Positions 9,471 through 17,879 of a stretch of 64,000 nucleotides of DNA are shown piece after piece. Location: the NCBI RefSeq assembly GCF_019219075.1, contig NZ_JAHUWJ010000002.1, forward strand, positions 487,757-551,756, written 5' to 3'. Each line of letters starts with the position of its first letter. The stretch's first letter is position 1. The translations under genes and the position numbers were made by a program. Under the pieces are notes generated by a model. The model was not told the origin of the DNA. It saw only the letters and a list, made by a program, of their open reading frames with translations, and ran no database searches. The stretch is from Chitinophaga sp. sic0106 (GTDB taxonomy: Bacteria > Bacteroidota > Bacteroidia > Chitinophagales > Chitinophagaceae).

Positions 9471-10007
9471 ATGAAGAATCTGTTAATTCTACACGGCGAT
9501 ACGGAAAGATCAGGCATCAATCAGGAGTTTGCAAAAGCTTACAGGCAGGGAGCGGAAAAGGTAGGAGCTACCGTGAAAGAGATACATATCATGGAGTTAA
9601 AGTTCCTTCCTAACAAGCAGTTTAATAACCAGATCACGCCATTGGAGCCAGACCTGCTGGATGCAGCGGAAAAAGTGAAGTGGGCCAATCATATTGTGTT
9701 GTTCTGTACAGTGGATCGCAATTCAATTCCGGCAAAGCTATCCGGCTTTTTTGACCGGCTGTTTCCTTCAGGGCAGTCGTATGCAGGGAAGTCGGCAAGG
9801 ATTGTTTCCGTGTTGGATGAGGCCAGTTGGAGAGAGTGGCAGTTGAATAAAAAGCCGACTTACCACGCGATCAAACGCACGGTGCTGGAGCGTTGCAGAG
9901 TCAACCCGGTACGTACCTGTACAATTGGATATGTACATTCACCGGAAAATGATTATGCAAAAAAGTGGAGTATGAAAATGATGGCTTTTGGGGAGAAATT
10001 TATGTAG
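9471..10007 (+). CDS. Flavodoxin-fold (NAD(P)H quinone reductase-like) protein inside the T6SS locus
   Basis: The likely start is the ATG at 9471, giving MKNLLILHGDTERSGINQEF and a 178-aa protein; an earlier in-frame ATG at 9447 adds eight weakly plausible residues. The N-terminal strand and phosphate-binding loop and the later NHIVLFCTVDRNSIPAKLSGFFDRLF (written here as one region, about residues 75-100) follow the Flavodoxin_2/NQO1 pattern. The usual PxWWG sequence that contacts FMN is replaced by CTVDRNS, so flavin chemistry may be altered or lost. It sits between tssC and the Hcp genes on the same strand. Its role in secretion is unknown. Confidence 0.65.
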   Translation: MKNLLILHGDTERSGINQEFAKAYRQGAEKVGATVKEIHIMELKFLPNKQFNNQITPLEPDLLDAAEKVKWANHIVLFCTVDRNSIPAKLSGFFDRLFPSGQSYAGKSARIVSVLDEASWREWQLNKKPTYHAIKRTVLERCRVNPVRTCTIGYVHSPENDYAKKWSMKMMAFGEKFM

Positions 10008-10301
10008 TACAGCCGTGATGTTAACACTGCATGAAATGACTATACGAAAGCTGCCGGCACTGAAATTATATTTATTTTTATCGACAGGATATAACCATAA
10101 TCAGATTAATATTTGAATTCCAGAAGAACCATTGTCTATTTAAAAACCTTTAAAACCGGATTCATCATACGATAATTGTTTGTACCGATGAACAGCCATA
10201 TTTATCAGTAACCTTTATAGCGTTTAGTTATACCCAACCCTGCGCCCTGGCGCCTGGGAGTACCATTGTTTTTTATTATTTACCAATAAATTTTCATTAC
10301 C
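10008..10301. promoter_or_regulatory. Intergenic leader before the Hcp genes
   Basis: This 294-bp AT-rich gap contains no convincing open frame. It precedes the highly expressed Hcp-type genes, so a separate promoter is plausible. TTG at 10266-10268 and TAAATTTT at 10287-10294 have -33/-7-like spacing but would leave almost no leader, so the real promoter is probably further upstream. A small GC-rich inverted element (TGCGCCCTGGCGCC) is at about 10240-10253. Confidence 0.3.
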
Positions 10302-10706
10302 ATGGCATTCAATGCAAAGTTAAACCTGGCAGGTAAGGAGTACGATGTACTCAGCTGCAATTACACCCTTAACAGGGATGTGGACGCCAAAGGCCGTCCT
10401 GCTTCCGGCGTGTACGGAGGTACCATTGATGTGGAAGTGGAGTCCACGGAAGATACCTCTATCGTAGAGGCAATGGTCAACAACCAGTTTAAGCCTATTG
10501 CTGGTAAAGTCCTCATTAAAAAATCTGAGGAAGATGCTAAAATGAAAGAAGTAACGTTTGAAGATGCTTACATCGTCAAGTATTCAGAAGGCATCAATGT
10601 CATAGGTTCTGATCCTATGAAGCTGCGCTTTACAATTTCTGCCCGTAAGCTGAAACTCGGCAATGCCGAGCATATCAACGACTGGCCTGGGAGAGATAAA
10701 GCTTAA
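10302..10706 (+). CDS. tssD: Hcp/TssD tube protein, copy 1
   Basis: The 134-aa protein begins MAFNAKLNLAGKEYDVLSCN and continues as an all-beta protein with NRDVDAKGRPASGVYGGTI and the closing HINDWPGR motif typical of Bacteroidota TssD (Hcp-like) proteins. Hcp hexamers stack into the inner tube pushed out by sheath contraction. The next gene is a close paralogue. In this phylum several TssD copies per genome are common, and extra copies may carry or match particular effectors. Confidence 0.88.
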   Translation: MAFNAKLNLAGKEYDVLSCNYTLNRDVDAKGRPASGVYGGTIDVEVESTEDTSIVEAMVNNQFKPIAGKVLIKKSEEDAKMKEVTFEDAYIVKYSEGINVIGSDPMKLRFTISARKLKLGNAEHINDWPGRDKA

Positions 10707-10816
10707 CAACGTTCCTTCCGCAGCAGTTCATGCACAGGTGAATTCCCGTTACAGTCTCGCTGTAGCGATCATGCATGTGTACAAACAACTTTCGAAATTT
10801 TTTAAATCACTTTACA

Positions 10817-11215
10817 ATGGCTTTTAACGCAAAAATTCAACTGGGCTCAAAAGAATATGATGTACTGCAATGCAGCTTTTCCTTAAACCGCGATGTGGAC
10901 GCTAAAGGCCGTCCTTCTTCCGGTGTATATGGTGGTACTATTCATGTGGAAGTAGAGTCTACCGAAGATACTTCTGTGATTGAGTCTATGGTGAATAACC
11001 AATATAAACCTTTCAGCGGCAAAATCATCATCAAAAAAACGGATGAAGATGCTAAAATGAAAGAGCTGACTTTCTCCGATAGCTACATCATCCAATATAA
11101 TGAAGGTATCAATGTGGTAGGTAATCATCCTATGACGTTGAGCTTTGTCATTTCTGCCCGTACCCTCAAGCTGGGTGCAGCCGAACATGTTAACGACTGG
11201 CCAGGCAGAGGTTAA
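10817..11215 (+). CDS. tssD: Hcp/TssD tube protein, copy 2
   Basis: The real start is the ATG at 10817 (MAFNAKIQLGSKEYDVLQC), because alignment with copy 1 begins there; an upstream in-frame ATG at 10775 would add 14 unrelated residues. The 132-aa product is a clear paralogue of the upstream protein, sharing NRDVDAKGRP, SGVYGGTI, VEVESTEDTS and NDWPGRG. It ends 84 bp before the lysozyme-like effector gene. One Hcp may form the structural tube and the other may be matched to an effector, but the sequence does not say which. Confidence 0.87.
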   Translation: MAFNAKIQLGSKEYDVLQCSFSLNRDVDAKGRPSSGVYGGTIHVEVESTEDTSVIESMVNNQYKPFSGKIIIKKTDEDAKMKELTFSDSYIIQYNEGINVVGNHPMTLSFVISARTLKLGAAEHVNDWPGRG

Positions 11216-11299
11216 CCGGTTGATGACTCCTGTAAATATTAAGATCAGCTGGTGTGTTGCCAATTGGCAGCACACCACTTTTTCCTCTTAACCGCCAAC

Positions 11300-12223
11300 A
11301 TGAAGAAAAAGAAACAGATATCACCTACGGTGCAACCCAAACAAAAGGCAAAGGTAAAGGCAAAAGCAAAGCCTAAACCAGTGCCGTCCACACCTTCGGA
11401 TGTGGAGTACCAGCAATTGTTTGATACCTGCGCTATCACCATTGCCAAGCTGGCAGAGGTGGATAAAATTATTGATGATAAAGTGGTCGCCAACAGGGGC
11501 AAGTATGAAGATATTGCCACCATGGTCCAGGGCGGTGGCATGCTGGACCAGCAACAATCTTTCAGTACTTCCTCCTTATTCAGGAGCAGGCCGCTTTTTA
11601 ACGCATTTGCGGGCAGAAGCCAGCAACAACTGGCAAATCCGGTACCCACCGTGCCGGAGCCACTGTTTCAGCAGCTCTCGCCCCAGGCCCCGGCATTGTC
11701 GCTAAGCTATAAGCCGGCATCCAACCCATTGGGCTTAGGGTATATGTGTCAATTAGGGGGCGACTTCTCCTTTACGGCGAATGGCCGCATTCCATGGTAT
11801 TTTATTGCCTGTGTGCATTACCTGGAATGCAGCTTCAGCTTTAAAAAGCATTTGCACAACGGTGATCCCCTGACAGGCTACACCGTACAGGTGCCGGCAG
11901 GACGCCCGAAAGTAGGGCATCCTCCACCGTTCACCTTTGAGGAAAGTGCGGTGGATGCCCTTAAGCTGATGGGCTTTGATAAAGTTACCAGCTGGAAGCT
12001 GCCGTTTATTTTACGGAAGCTCGAGGCCTATAACGGTTTCGGCTACTTTAAATATCATCATATGAATTCACCCTATCTCTGGAGCTATTCCAATCATTAT
12101 ACAAAAGGCAAGTATGTGAAGGATGGCAAGTTCGATAAGGATGCAGTATCTGCGCAAACAGGTTCGGCAGTGATCTTGAAGCGGATGGAAGAGCGGGGGC
12201 TCATCTTTATACCCAGGTTCTAA
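11300..12223 (+). CDS. Lysozyme-like peptidoglycan hydrolase, candidate T6SS effector
   Basis: The best start is ATG 11300, giving MKKKKQ and a 307-aa protein. The first 35 residues are a Lys/Pro/Ala-rich low-complexity tail, followed by a Gln/Pro-rich linker. The last 160 residues hold a recognisable enzyme domain: WYFIACVHYLECSFSFKKHL with a candidate catalytic Glu, then HNGDPLT, a VPAGRP/PPPFTFEESAVDAL stretch, and LEAYNGFGYFKYH followed by SPYLWSYSN. I know this combination from uncharacterised lysozyme-fold, phage-type muramidase-like proteins. It has no signal peptide, as expected for T6SS cargo, and it lies between hcp and vgrG with a lipoprotein gene 4 bp downstream. Effector status is inferred. 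Confidence 0.65.
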   Translation: MKKKKQISPTVQPKQKAKVKAKAKPKPVPSTPSDVEYQQLFDTCAITIAKLAEVDKIIDDKVVANRGKYEDIATMVQGGGMLDQQQSFSTSSLFRSRPLFNAFAGRSQQQLANPVPTVPEPLFQQLSPQAPALSLSYKPASNPLGLGYMCQLGGDFSFTANGRIPWYFIACVHYLECSFSFKKHLHNGDPLTGYTVQVPAGRPKVGHPPPFTFEESAVDALKLMGFDKVTSWKLPFILRKLEAYNGFGYFKYHHMNSPYLWSYSNHYTKGKYVKDGKFDKDAVSAQTGSAVILKRMEERGLIFIPRF

Positions 12224-12227
12224 TAGC

Positions 12228-12908
12228 ATGAGGTGCAGATTAGTCGTAATTATTTTTTGCTTCGGCTGGCTGACAGCCTGCATAAACAGGCAGGGGGCAG
12301 CAGATGATACACAGCAGCCGGCGTCAGCGCCGCCTGTACGGGAGGATTCCATCGCCGGTGCAGGTAAGGGTACACCGCAACAGGTAGCTGCTTTGCCCGC
12401 ACGGGCGGATACAGCCGCCGCCAGGAGTAACATCTCCCCGGATACAACAGGAGATGAACAGAAATTTCGTATAGCCCTTGCAGTACTGCAACAAGCAGTG
12501 AAGAAGAACGATACAGTAATGATAAAAAAGTGTATCCGCTTCCCGTTACAGACCTGTCTGCAATGGACCAACGAAGATCTGAAAACAACGCAAGTCGACA
12601 AGGCTGCCGGTAAAGTGGCCTTCTACGAATTCAGCGAATATTACCCGAACATTTTTCATGCAGCCGTTAAACGGCTGTTACCCAAAGCAGGGGAAAGCGC
12701 CCTGCAGGAAATAGATGAAAAAATGAACGAGGACTATTATAACACGCTACGGCAGGGAACTGACAAAGGTTCGAAACTATACGAAGTATATGAACAGTAT
12801 CCGGAAAAGAGTGGGCATGCGGAAAGTTTCTTTGCTTTTGTATTCGGCCGGATAGCCGGCGAATACAAGGTGGTAGCCTATTATGCAAAATGGCCTGTCA
12901 AAGGCTGA
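12228..12908 (+). CDS. Periplasmic lipoprotein, candidate immunity protein for the lysozyme-like effector
   Basis: The 226-aa protein starts 4 bp after the effector stop. Its N-terminus MRCRLVVIIFCFGWLTAC ends in a lipobox (LTAC), so it should be lipidated at Cys18 and face the periplasm. A linker of about 60 residues rich in Ala, Pro and Gln is followed by a domain with FRIALAVLQQAVKKNDTVMI, a pattern seen in small periplasmic alpha/beta proteins of unknown function. The location matches where a peptidoglycan-cutting T6SS effector would need to be neutralised. I do not recognise the family by name. Confidence 0.6.
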   Translation: MRCRLVVIIFCFGWLTACINRQGAADDTQQPASAPPVREDSIAGAGKGTPQQVAALPARADTAAARSNISPDTTGDEQKFRIALAVLQQAVKKNDTVMIKKCIRFPLQTCLQWTNEDLKTTQVDKAAGKVAFYEFSEYYPNIFHAAVKRLLPKAGESALQEIDEKMNEDYYNTLRQGTDKGSKLYEVYEQYPEKSGHAESFFAFVFGRIAGEYKVVAYYAKWPVKG

Positions 12909-12935
12909 CATTCAACACGTAAAAAAGGTGAACCT

Positions 12936-14756
12936 ATGGAAGGTAAACTGAAAGTAACAATTAACATCGAAGATACGCCGATACTGCATTTCTCGGCGTT
13001 TACCCTGGAGCAGCGCTTCAATGCGCATCATTACTTTGAGCTGCGCTTTAATCACGATGAGCAAGGTGCGCCGGGAATGATTTCATTGGAGAAATCACGT
13101 GCATTCATGGGTAAAAGCATTACCGTGCAATTTGGGAAGGAAATGGGCAAGGAACAACTCTTCGTTGGTAAAGTAACGCGGGTAGAGTTGTCGCAAAGCC
13201 ATGGCTATCACGGTACACTTATTATCAGTGGCTATAGCCCCAGCATCCTGATTGACCGGGGCCCCGACCTGGGATCATATCTCAATAAAGACCTCAGTGG
13301 TATTATCCGCAAGGCTACGCAGGATGCACCTGCCAATGAACTTAACCTGACATTGAACCCGGCCCGCAAGGAGCCGGTCGACTATATGATTCAGTACCGC
13401 GAAAGCGATTACGATTTTATCAACCGCCTCTCCGCAGAATATCATGAATGGTTTTTTTACGATGGTACAAAACTCCATTTCGGTAAGCCTGAAAAGCAGG
13501 AGGAAGTGAAACTGGTGTATGGCCGCGATGTAAACAGTCTGCAATATGCCATGCAGGTGGCGCCCTTGAAGAGCCGCAAGTTTGCCTACAAACCGGCGGA
13601 CGATGAATTGTTTAAAGCAGAGGCGAAGGCACAGGCAGGGGGACAACCAGACCTGGCACATGCCGTGAATGCCTCTAATGAGCTGTATAGTAAAGTGTAT
13701 TCTCAGCCTACGAACGTGCGTATCGACACTAAAAAGGAGATGGACACCTTTGTAGAAAATGAGGATAAAGCCAATATCGCGGACCTCCTGCAGATTACCG
13801 CCACCGGCGACAATCCAGAGGTTGGCCTGGGGAAAATAGTAGATGTGAGCATGAGCGTGAAGGAAGCCCTGAGCTTCAGCGTGCAGCAGCTTGGCCGTTT
13901 TCTCGTGACCGCTGTGTATCATCACATTGATGGCGTAGGCCACTACTATCACACTTTTGAAGGTATCACTGCTGATGCGGAAAAAGTGCCGGTACGCGAA
14001 TATGATCGTCCTTTTGCGGATATGCAACTGGCCATTGTGGAAGATAATAACGACCCTAAAGGACAAGGCCGTGTAAAAGTTAAATTCAAATGGGAATGCA
14101 GCTGCAACGATGCCTCTGAATGGTTGCGCGTAGTAACCCCTGATGCCGGCAGTTCCGATAAAGTAAGTAAGAACAGGGGCTTCACTTTTATTCCTGAAAA
14201 AGGGGACCAGGTGGTGGTAGCTTTTGAAGAAGGTAATACCGCCCGGCCATTGGTAATGGGAAGTGTGTTTCATGGTAAAACCGGTAGTGGTGGCGGTTCC
14301 GCCAATGGGGTGAAGAGTCTGACTACCCGCACGGGGTCCACCGTAACACTGGATGACAATAAGGGCAGCGTAACGGTAAAAGATCCCAGTGGTAATGTAC
14401 TGATCATGCATGGAGATGGCACCGTTACTCTGAACGCACCCCAGAAAATGATTATTAACACAACAGATTTTGTACTCAACGCCAGCAATAGTGTCACCAT
14501 CAATGCACAACCCGGAGAGCAGGGCGGTGGCGAGGGTACCGTGACTATCAGCGCCAAGAAAAGTATCAGTGGAACCGCCGATACAGAGGATATTTCACTT
14601 ACGGCTACGGCAAGGGATGTGGCCATTAACTCTGCTGCAGGAGTATATAAACTGGACTCCAAAGAAGTGTCTATCACCGCTACTGAAAAGTTCTACGCCA
14701 GCGGGGGCGCCCGTGGTGAGTTTGTTGCTAACGAAATTGAGATCAATCAATGTTAA
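12936..14756 (+). CDS. vgrG: VgrG/TssI spike protein
   Basis: The 606-aa protein has the gp27-like N-terminal part (EDTPILHFSAFTLEQRFNAH at about 8-27), a gp5-like OB-fold (GQGRVKVKFKWECSCNDASEW at about 375-395, then FTFIPEKGDQVVVAFEEGN) and a C-terminal beta-prism of short repeats (VTLDDNKGSVTVKDPSGNVL onward). VgrG trimers cap the Hcp tube and carry PAAR and effectors. The last 7 bp overlap the next gene. No extra toxin domain is fused at the C-terminus, so cargo should be carried non-covalently by the downstream DUF4280 protein. Confidence 0.93.
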   Translation: MEGKLKVTINIEDTPILHFSAFTLEQRFNAHHYFELRFNHDEQGAPGMISLEKSRAFMGKSITVQFGKEMGKEQLFVGKVTRVELSQSHGYHGTLIISGYSPSILIDRGPDLGSYLNKDLSGIIRKATQDAPANELNLTLNPARKEPVDYMIQYRESDYDFINRLSAEYHEWFFYDGTKLHFGKPEKQEEVKLVYGRDVNSLQYAMQVAPLKSRKFAYKPADDELFKAEAKAQAGGQPDLAHAVNASNELYSKVYSQPTNVRIDTKKEMDTFVENEDKANIADLLQITATGDNPEVGLGKIVDVSMSVKEALSFSVQQLGRFLVTAVYHHIDGVGHYYHTFEGITADAEKVPVREYDRPFADMQLAIVEDNNDPKGQGRVKVKFKWECSCNDASEWLRVVTPDAGSSDKVSKNRGFTFIPEKGDQVVVAFEEGNTARPLVMGSVFHGKTGSGGGSANGVKSLTTRTGSTVTLDDNKGSVTVKDPSGNVLIMHGDGTVTLNAPQKMIINTTDFVLNASNSVTINAQPGEQGGGEGTVTISAKKSISGTADTEDISLTATARDVAINSAAGVYKLDSKEVSITATEKFYASGGARGEFVANEIEINQC

Positions 14757-15637
14757 GTATCTACAAGCCCAGGGCGGGCGACAGCGCCTTGTACCATTTG
14801 ACATCCGCCAACAGAACCATTGTTGGAGGGCGGCTGATGGAATTTGTGCAACAGAAAGTGGTACGTATGCAGATGATAGGGGAGGAAGAGGGTGACACTA
14901 TTTTCGAGTATACAATATTATCGCAGCAGGTAGACGGGACCGCCTTAATCCACGAGTGGGCGATGGATATGGAAGTATTGCAATCTCCCCTGAAAATAGT
15001 ACTGGATGAAAACGGGCAACTAAAAGACGTCCGTAACCTCTATGAAATAAGGGAAAGGTGGGAGCGCTCTTATGCGGATCAACTCCGGCGCAAATATAAA
15101 AAGCAGGAAGGGCTGGAAGAGCTGATTGCGGCTACCACTGCACTGTTAGAAGATAAAGCACGGTTTGTGCAATCGCTGGATGGCTTTAGTGCGTGGCGGT
15201 TTTTTTTCCAGGATAATTACAAAGGACAAAAAGAGGAGGTGCTGCAACCATTAGTGTTGAAAGGGTATTTCGGGCAGGTGGACCTGCCGCTAACGCTTAC
15301 GGCTATATGGAAGGAGGAATATGAGATCGGAGCGTATCACTGCCAGCTAACGCATAAGGGTACACTGGATAAACCCCGGTTCGACCGTAAGCAGTTTGGC
15401 CGCATGCTCAAGGACCTTACCGGCGTGTTTAACGTGAGTGCAGAGCTGGACTTGTTGATGGAGGAAGAATTTCACTACGATAAACATCGCTGGCTGACGA
15501 GTGGTGAGATGTACCTGGAAACGAAAGTTTCCGACTGGTATCTCGTGGCTTCTGCGCATGTGCTGGAGCGCATCAGCGAGGCCAGGGCAGATGAACTCAA
15601 AAAGAATTTCAATGTTGCTGCGGAGCATACCGCATAA
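14750..15637 (+). CDS. Unknown 295-aa protein, candidate effector adaptor/chaperone
   Basis: I do not recognise the family. The 295-aa protein has no signal peptide, membrane segment or cysteine-rich region. It is rich in Glu, Leu and aromatic residues and alternates beta-like N-terminal segments with a long central helix (about residues 95-140). Its start overlaps the vgrG stop, and it is followed 12 bp later by the DUF4280 effector gene. Adaptors such as DUF4123 or DUF1795 (EagR) proteins occupy exactly this slot in other systems, so a loading role is the leading guess. No sequence similarity to those families is visible. Confidence 0.5.
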   Translation: MLSIYKPRAGDSALYHLTSANRTIVGGRLMEFVQQKVVRMQMIGEEEGDTIFEYTILSQQVDGTALIHEWAMDMEVLQSPLKIVLDENGQLKDVRNLYEIRERWERSYADQLRRKYKKQEGLEELIAATTALLEDKARFVQSLDGFSAWRFFFQDNYKGQKEEVLQPLVLKGYFGQVDLPLTLTAIWKEEYEIGAYHCQLTHKGTLDKPRFDRKQFGRMLKDLTGVFNVSAELDLLMEEEFHYDKHRWLTSGEMYLETKVSDWYLVASAHVLERISEARADELKKNFNVAAEHTA

Positions 15638-15649
15638 ATTTCCGGCATT

Positions 15650-17023
15650 ATGGGATCTAAAAAATACATTCCAGATAACAGCTGGCTTACTTGTGATAAA
15701 GGCAGTGCGCCTTCCAGGCTGAAGGTAACCCATCACAATAATACCAAGATCTACGGCGAAAACCTGGCCAGCGAAATGGACATGGTACCGGGTGAAAATA
15801 TTATGCCTATGGGCCGCTGTTCGGCTTCTGGTGGCAGTTGTAAGCCAGAGCCCATTTACTGGGATAAATGTAACAAAGGTGTAAAGGTAAATGGCTATAA
15901 GCTGGTATTTGAGGATGCCTGCCTGCTGTGCAAGCAGGGGGGAAAGGTGAAGGTGGACTTTGATGCACCATCTGGTAGCAGTAATATGGCGGCGGATGGA
16001 CTTACGGGCCTTGGTGCCGGCGCATGGGCATTTGGCAGCTATGATGCGGCGATAGATTATGTGCAGCGTGGGGTGATACATGATGTAGAAAACGGTAAGA
16101 TGAGTCTGGTGAGGGATAACAGTCCTAATGATTTCAGGCGTGGAGGTAATTATGGGGAGATGAAAGACCAGGTATTCCACAGGCAGGAGGGCTGGAGAGA
16201 TGTGCGCTCCGAGCATCCCAACATGGATATTGATAAGCCGACGTCGCCGGGCATCGATGGTGCTTATGAAAAGAACGGTACCTATAAACTGACTGACGCC
16301 AAATATAACGGCGCCAAGTTGGAGAATACAGCCACCTACGGGCGTGAAACCAGCAGGCGATGGACGAAGTTCCATACGGATAATGGCGGCATCAATCCGG
16401 CCGACAGGGAAGCATTTTCCCGCGCGAATGATAGCGGCACCCTGCAGCGTGAGATGGTGAAGACGATGCCGAACGGGGACATGCACTCTGAAACGCAGAA
16501 TGACCGTGGTTATAAGCAAACCCGTGGTCAGCGGGAGGCCATGGAAGTAAAGACGAGCCGTGCCGGTACGTTGGTTAATGGCGTACGTTCTTCCATCCGA
16601 AACTCAAGGCCGGTAACTGCCTTGGCAAACTCAAATTTCTCTCAAGCGGTAAGAAGTAGTAAATTAGCTACAGGAGCCAATAATAGTCTGTTTAAAGCCA
16701 CGCAGGCTGTATCCCGTTCTCCGGTATTGAGTACAGCGGGAAAAGTGGTAGGCAGAGGATTGATTGTGGTGGGCATTGGTCTGGAAGTCTTGAATGTTTA
16801 TAATACTTACCAGGAGGAGGGGCATTTTGGGGAGAAGACAAAAGAGGCGGTGGGAGGTGCGGCAGGTGCTATCGCCGGTGCGTGGGCAGGTGCTGAAATA
16901 GGTGCGATTATAGGGACGGCTATTTGTCCTGGTGTGGGAACGGTGATAGGAGGACTGGTAGGAGGAGCCATTGGCGGTATTCTTGGAGGTGGATTAGGGA
17001 AAACAATAGGAAGCTGGTTCTGA
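15650..17023 (+). CDS. DUF4280 PAAR-like T6SS effector with PoNe-type DNase motif and glycine-zipper tail
   Basis: The 457-aa protein has three parts. Residues 1-107 are a DUF4280 PAAR-like spike tip with conserved cysteines (Cys15, 57, 64, 74, 91, 94). Residues about 165-245 contain TSPGIDGAYEKNGTYKLTDA followed by KYNGAKL: Asp203 and Asp216-x-Lys218 form the PD-(D/E)xK core in the PoNe arrangement (PGIDG...AKYG), a DNase toxin family, with Glu180 as a possible further ligand. Residues 400-457 are a glycine zipper with GxxxG repeats and little charge, which could insert in membranes. The next gene encodes a PoNi-like immunity protein, strengthening the DNase call. The tail after the nuclease is unusual; it may aid entry across the target inner membrane. 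Confidence 0.75.
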   Translation: MGSKKYIPDNSWLTCDKGSAPSRLKVTHHNNTKIYGENLASEMDMVPGENIMPMGRCSASGGSCKPEPIYWDKCNKGVKVNGYKLVFEDACLLCKQGGKVKVDFDAPSGSSNMAADGLTGLGAGAWAFGSYDAAIDYVQRGVIHDVENGKMSLVRDNSPNDFRRGGNYGEMKDQVFHRQEGWRDVRSEHPNMDIDKPTSPGIDGAYEKNGTYKLTDAKYNGAKLENTATYGRETSRRWTKFHTDNGGINPADREAFSRANDSGTLQREMVKTMPNGDMHSETQNDRGYKQTRGQREAMEVKTSRAGTLVNGVRSSIRNSRPVTALANSNFSQAVRSSKLATGANNSLFKATQAVSRSPVLSTAGKVVGRGLIVVGIGLEVLNVYNTYQEEGHFGEKTKEAVGGAAGAIAGAWAGAEIGAIIGTAICPGVGTVIGGLVGGAIGGILGGGLGKTIGSWF

Positions 17024-17047
17024 TTTTATTCTTTAAAATATCATTTA

Positions 17048-17827
17048 ATGGGTTTTTTAAACAAATTGTTCGGCGGATCTAACACGAATGAAGAGGAGCG
17101 TTCTCCTGGTCAGAGAGCAGCTATGAAGAACGTCAAATATTTTGAGAAAATGCTTCAGCAGAAGGAGCATAATATTACTGTAGACATGCAGACCAGGTCA
17201 GACCTGATGAAACAGGGCAGAGCAGAGCCCTACCATGATTGGTCTATCTCCTATGATTATCTGCAGAAGTTTTCAGTAGCCTATTCTATGGGGAAACCTA
17301 TTCAGGAGTGTTATGATATTTTCATCCAAGCAGCCGACTGGTATGCCAACGGATGGGAGCCGGATTCCACTTATGCAGATATGCTGGACATGTTGGCACT
17401 GGGTTATCTGCTGCAAATACCTGACGATAAATATAACGGCATTGTAAAGGTGATAGAGCAGGCTGATGCTGGCTCCGATTACCCGGAATGGAAACCTGAC
17501 GCTATTCTCTGGTTTATCATCAATGGTAAAAGAGGTGGGGGTAATCAACAGGAAGCAGTGATCTGGCCTTCCTTGTATCAATATTTGCTGGATATTATCA
17601 GAATGAATAAGGAAGATGCTACCGTTGCAATGAAACAATACCTCGACACCTGGTATAACCTGCATAGGAATGATCCCTGGTACGATAGTCATAAGAAAGA
17701 TCATGCTTATACCGGCTACTGGTGCTGGGAGGCAGGCGCTATCACTAAAATCATGCAGCTGGATGATACGGCGTTTAAGGATAGTCCGTATTATCCATAT
17801 GATTTAGTGCACTGGTCGAAGGCATAA
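17048..17827 (+). CDS. PoNi-like (DUF1911) immunity protein
   Basis: The 259-aa cytoplasmic protein is helical. Near its C-terminus it has GYWCWEAGAITKIMQLDD followed by YYPYDLVH, the signature of DUF1911/PoNi immunity proteins that block PoNe DNases; the DUF1910-like part fills the N-terminal half. It starts 24 bp after the DNase effector gene and is the last gene before a terminator, the usual effector-immunity order. It should protect the producer and its kin from the nuclease in the cytoplasm. Confidence 0.82.
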   Translation: MGFLNKLFGGSNTNEEERSPGQRAAMKNVKYFEKMLQQKEHNITVDMQTRSDLMKQGRAEPYHDWSISYDYLQKFSVAYSMGKPIQECYDIFIQAADWYANGWEPDSTYADMLDMLALGYLLQIPDDKYNGIVKVIEQADAGSDYPEWKPDAILWFIINGKRGGGNQQEAVIWPSLYQYLLDIIRMNKEDATVAMKQYLDTWYNLHRNDPWYDSHKKDHAYTGYWCWEAGAITKIMQLDDTAFKDSPYYPYDLVHWSKA

Positions 17828-17851
17828 TGTACAGCTGATCTGAAATATTTG

Positions 17852-17877
17852 ATGGTTCCGGGTTTCCCTGGAACCAT
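17852..17877 (+). terminator. Hairpin terminator after the PoNi-like gene
   Basis: An 11-bp stem with a 4-nt loop spans 17852-17877 (ATGGTTCC arm 17852-17859, GGAACCAT arm 17870-17877, plus three inner pairs). It lies 25 bp after the immunity stop and just before the convergent DinB-like gene. No long T-run follows on the plus strand, so termination may be partial or serve both strands. Confidence 0.6.
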
Positions 17878-17879
17878 TA

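Noticed and set aside
13275..14510. 411-codon reverse-strand open frame opposite vgrG
   Set aside because: It lies wholly inside vgrG, has His/Ile-rich, family-less sequence and no separate promoter; it is a codon-bias shadow.
15347..16519. 390-codon reverse-strand open frame opposite the DUF4280 effector
   Set aside because: It runs across two well-supported plus-strand genes and resembles no family.
16850..17020. The glycine-zipper tail as a pore-forming toxin on its own
   Set aside because: The PD-(D/E)xK motif upstream and the PoNi-like immunity gene explain the toxin better; the tail is kept as a possible translocation aid.
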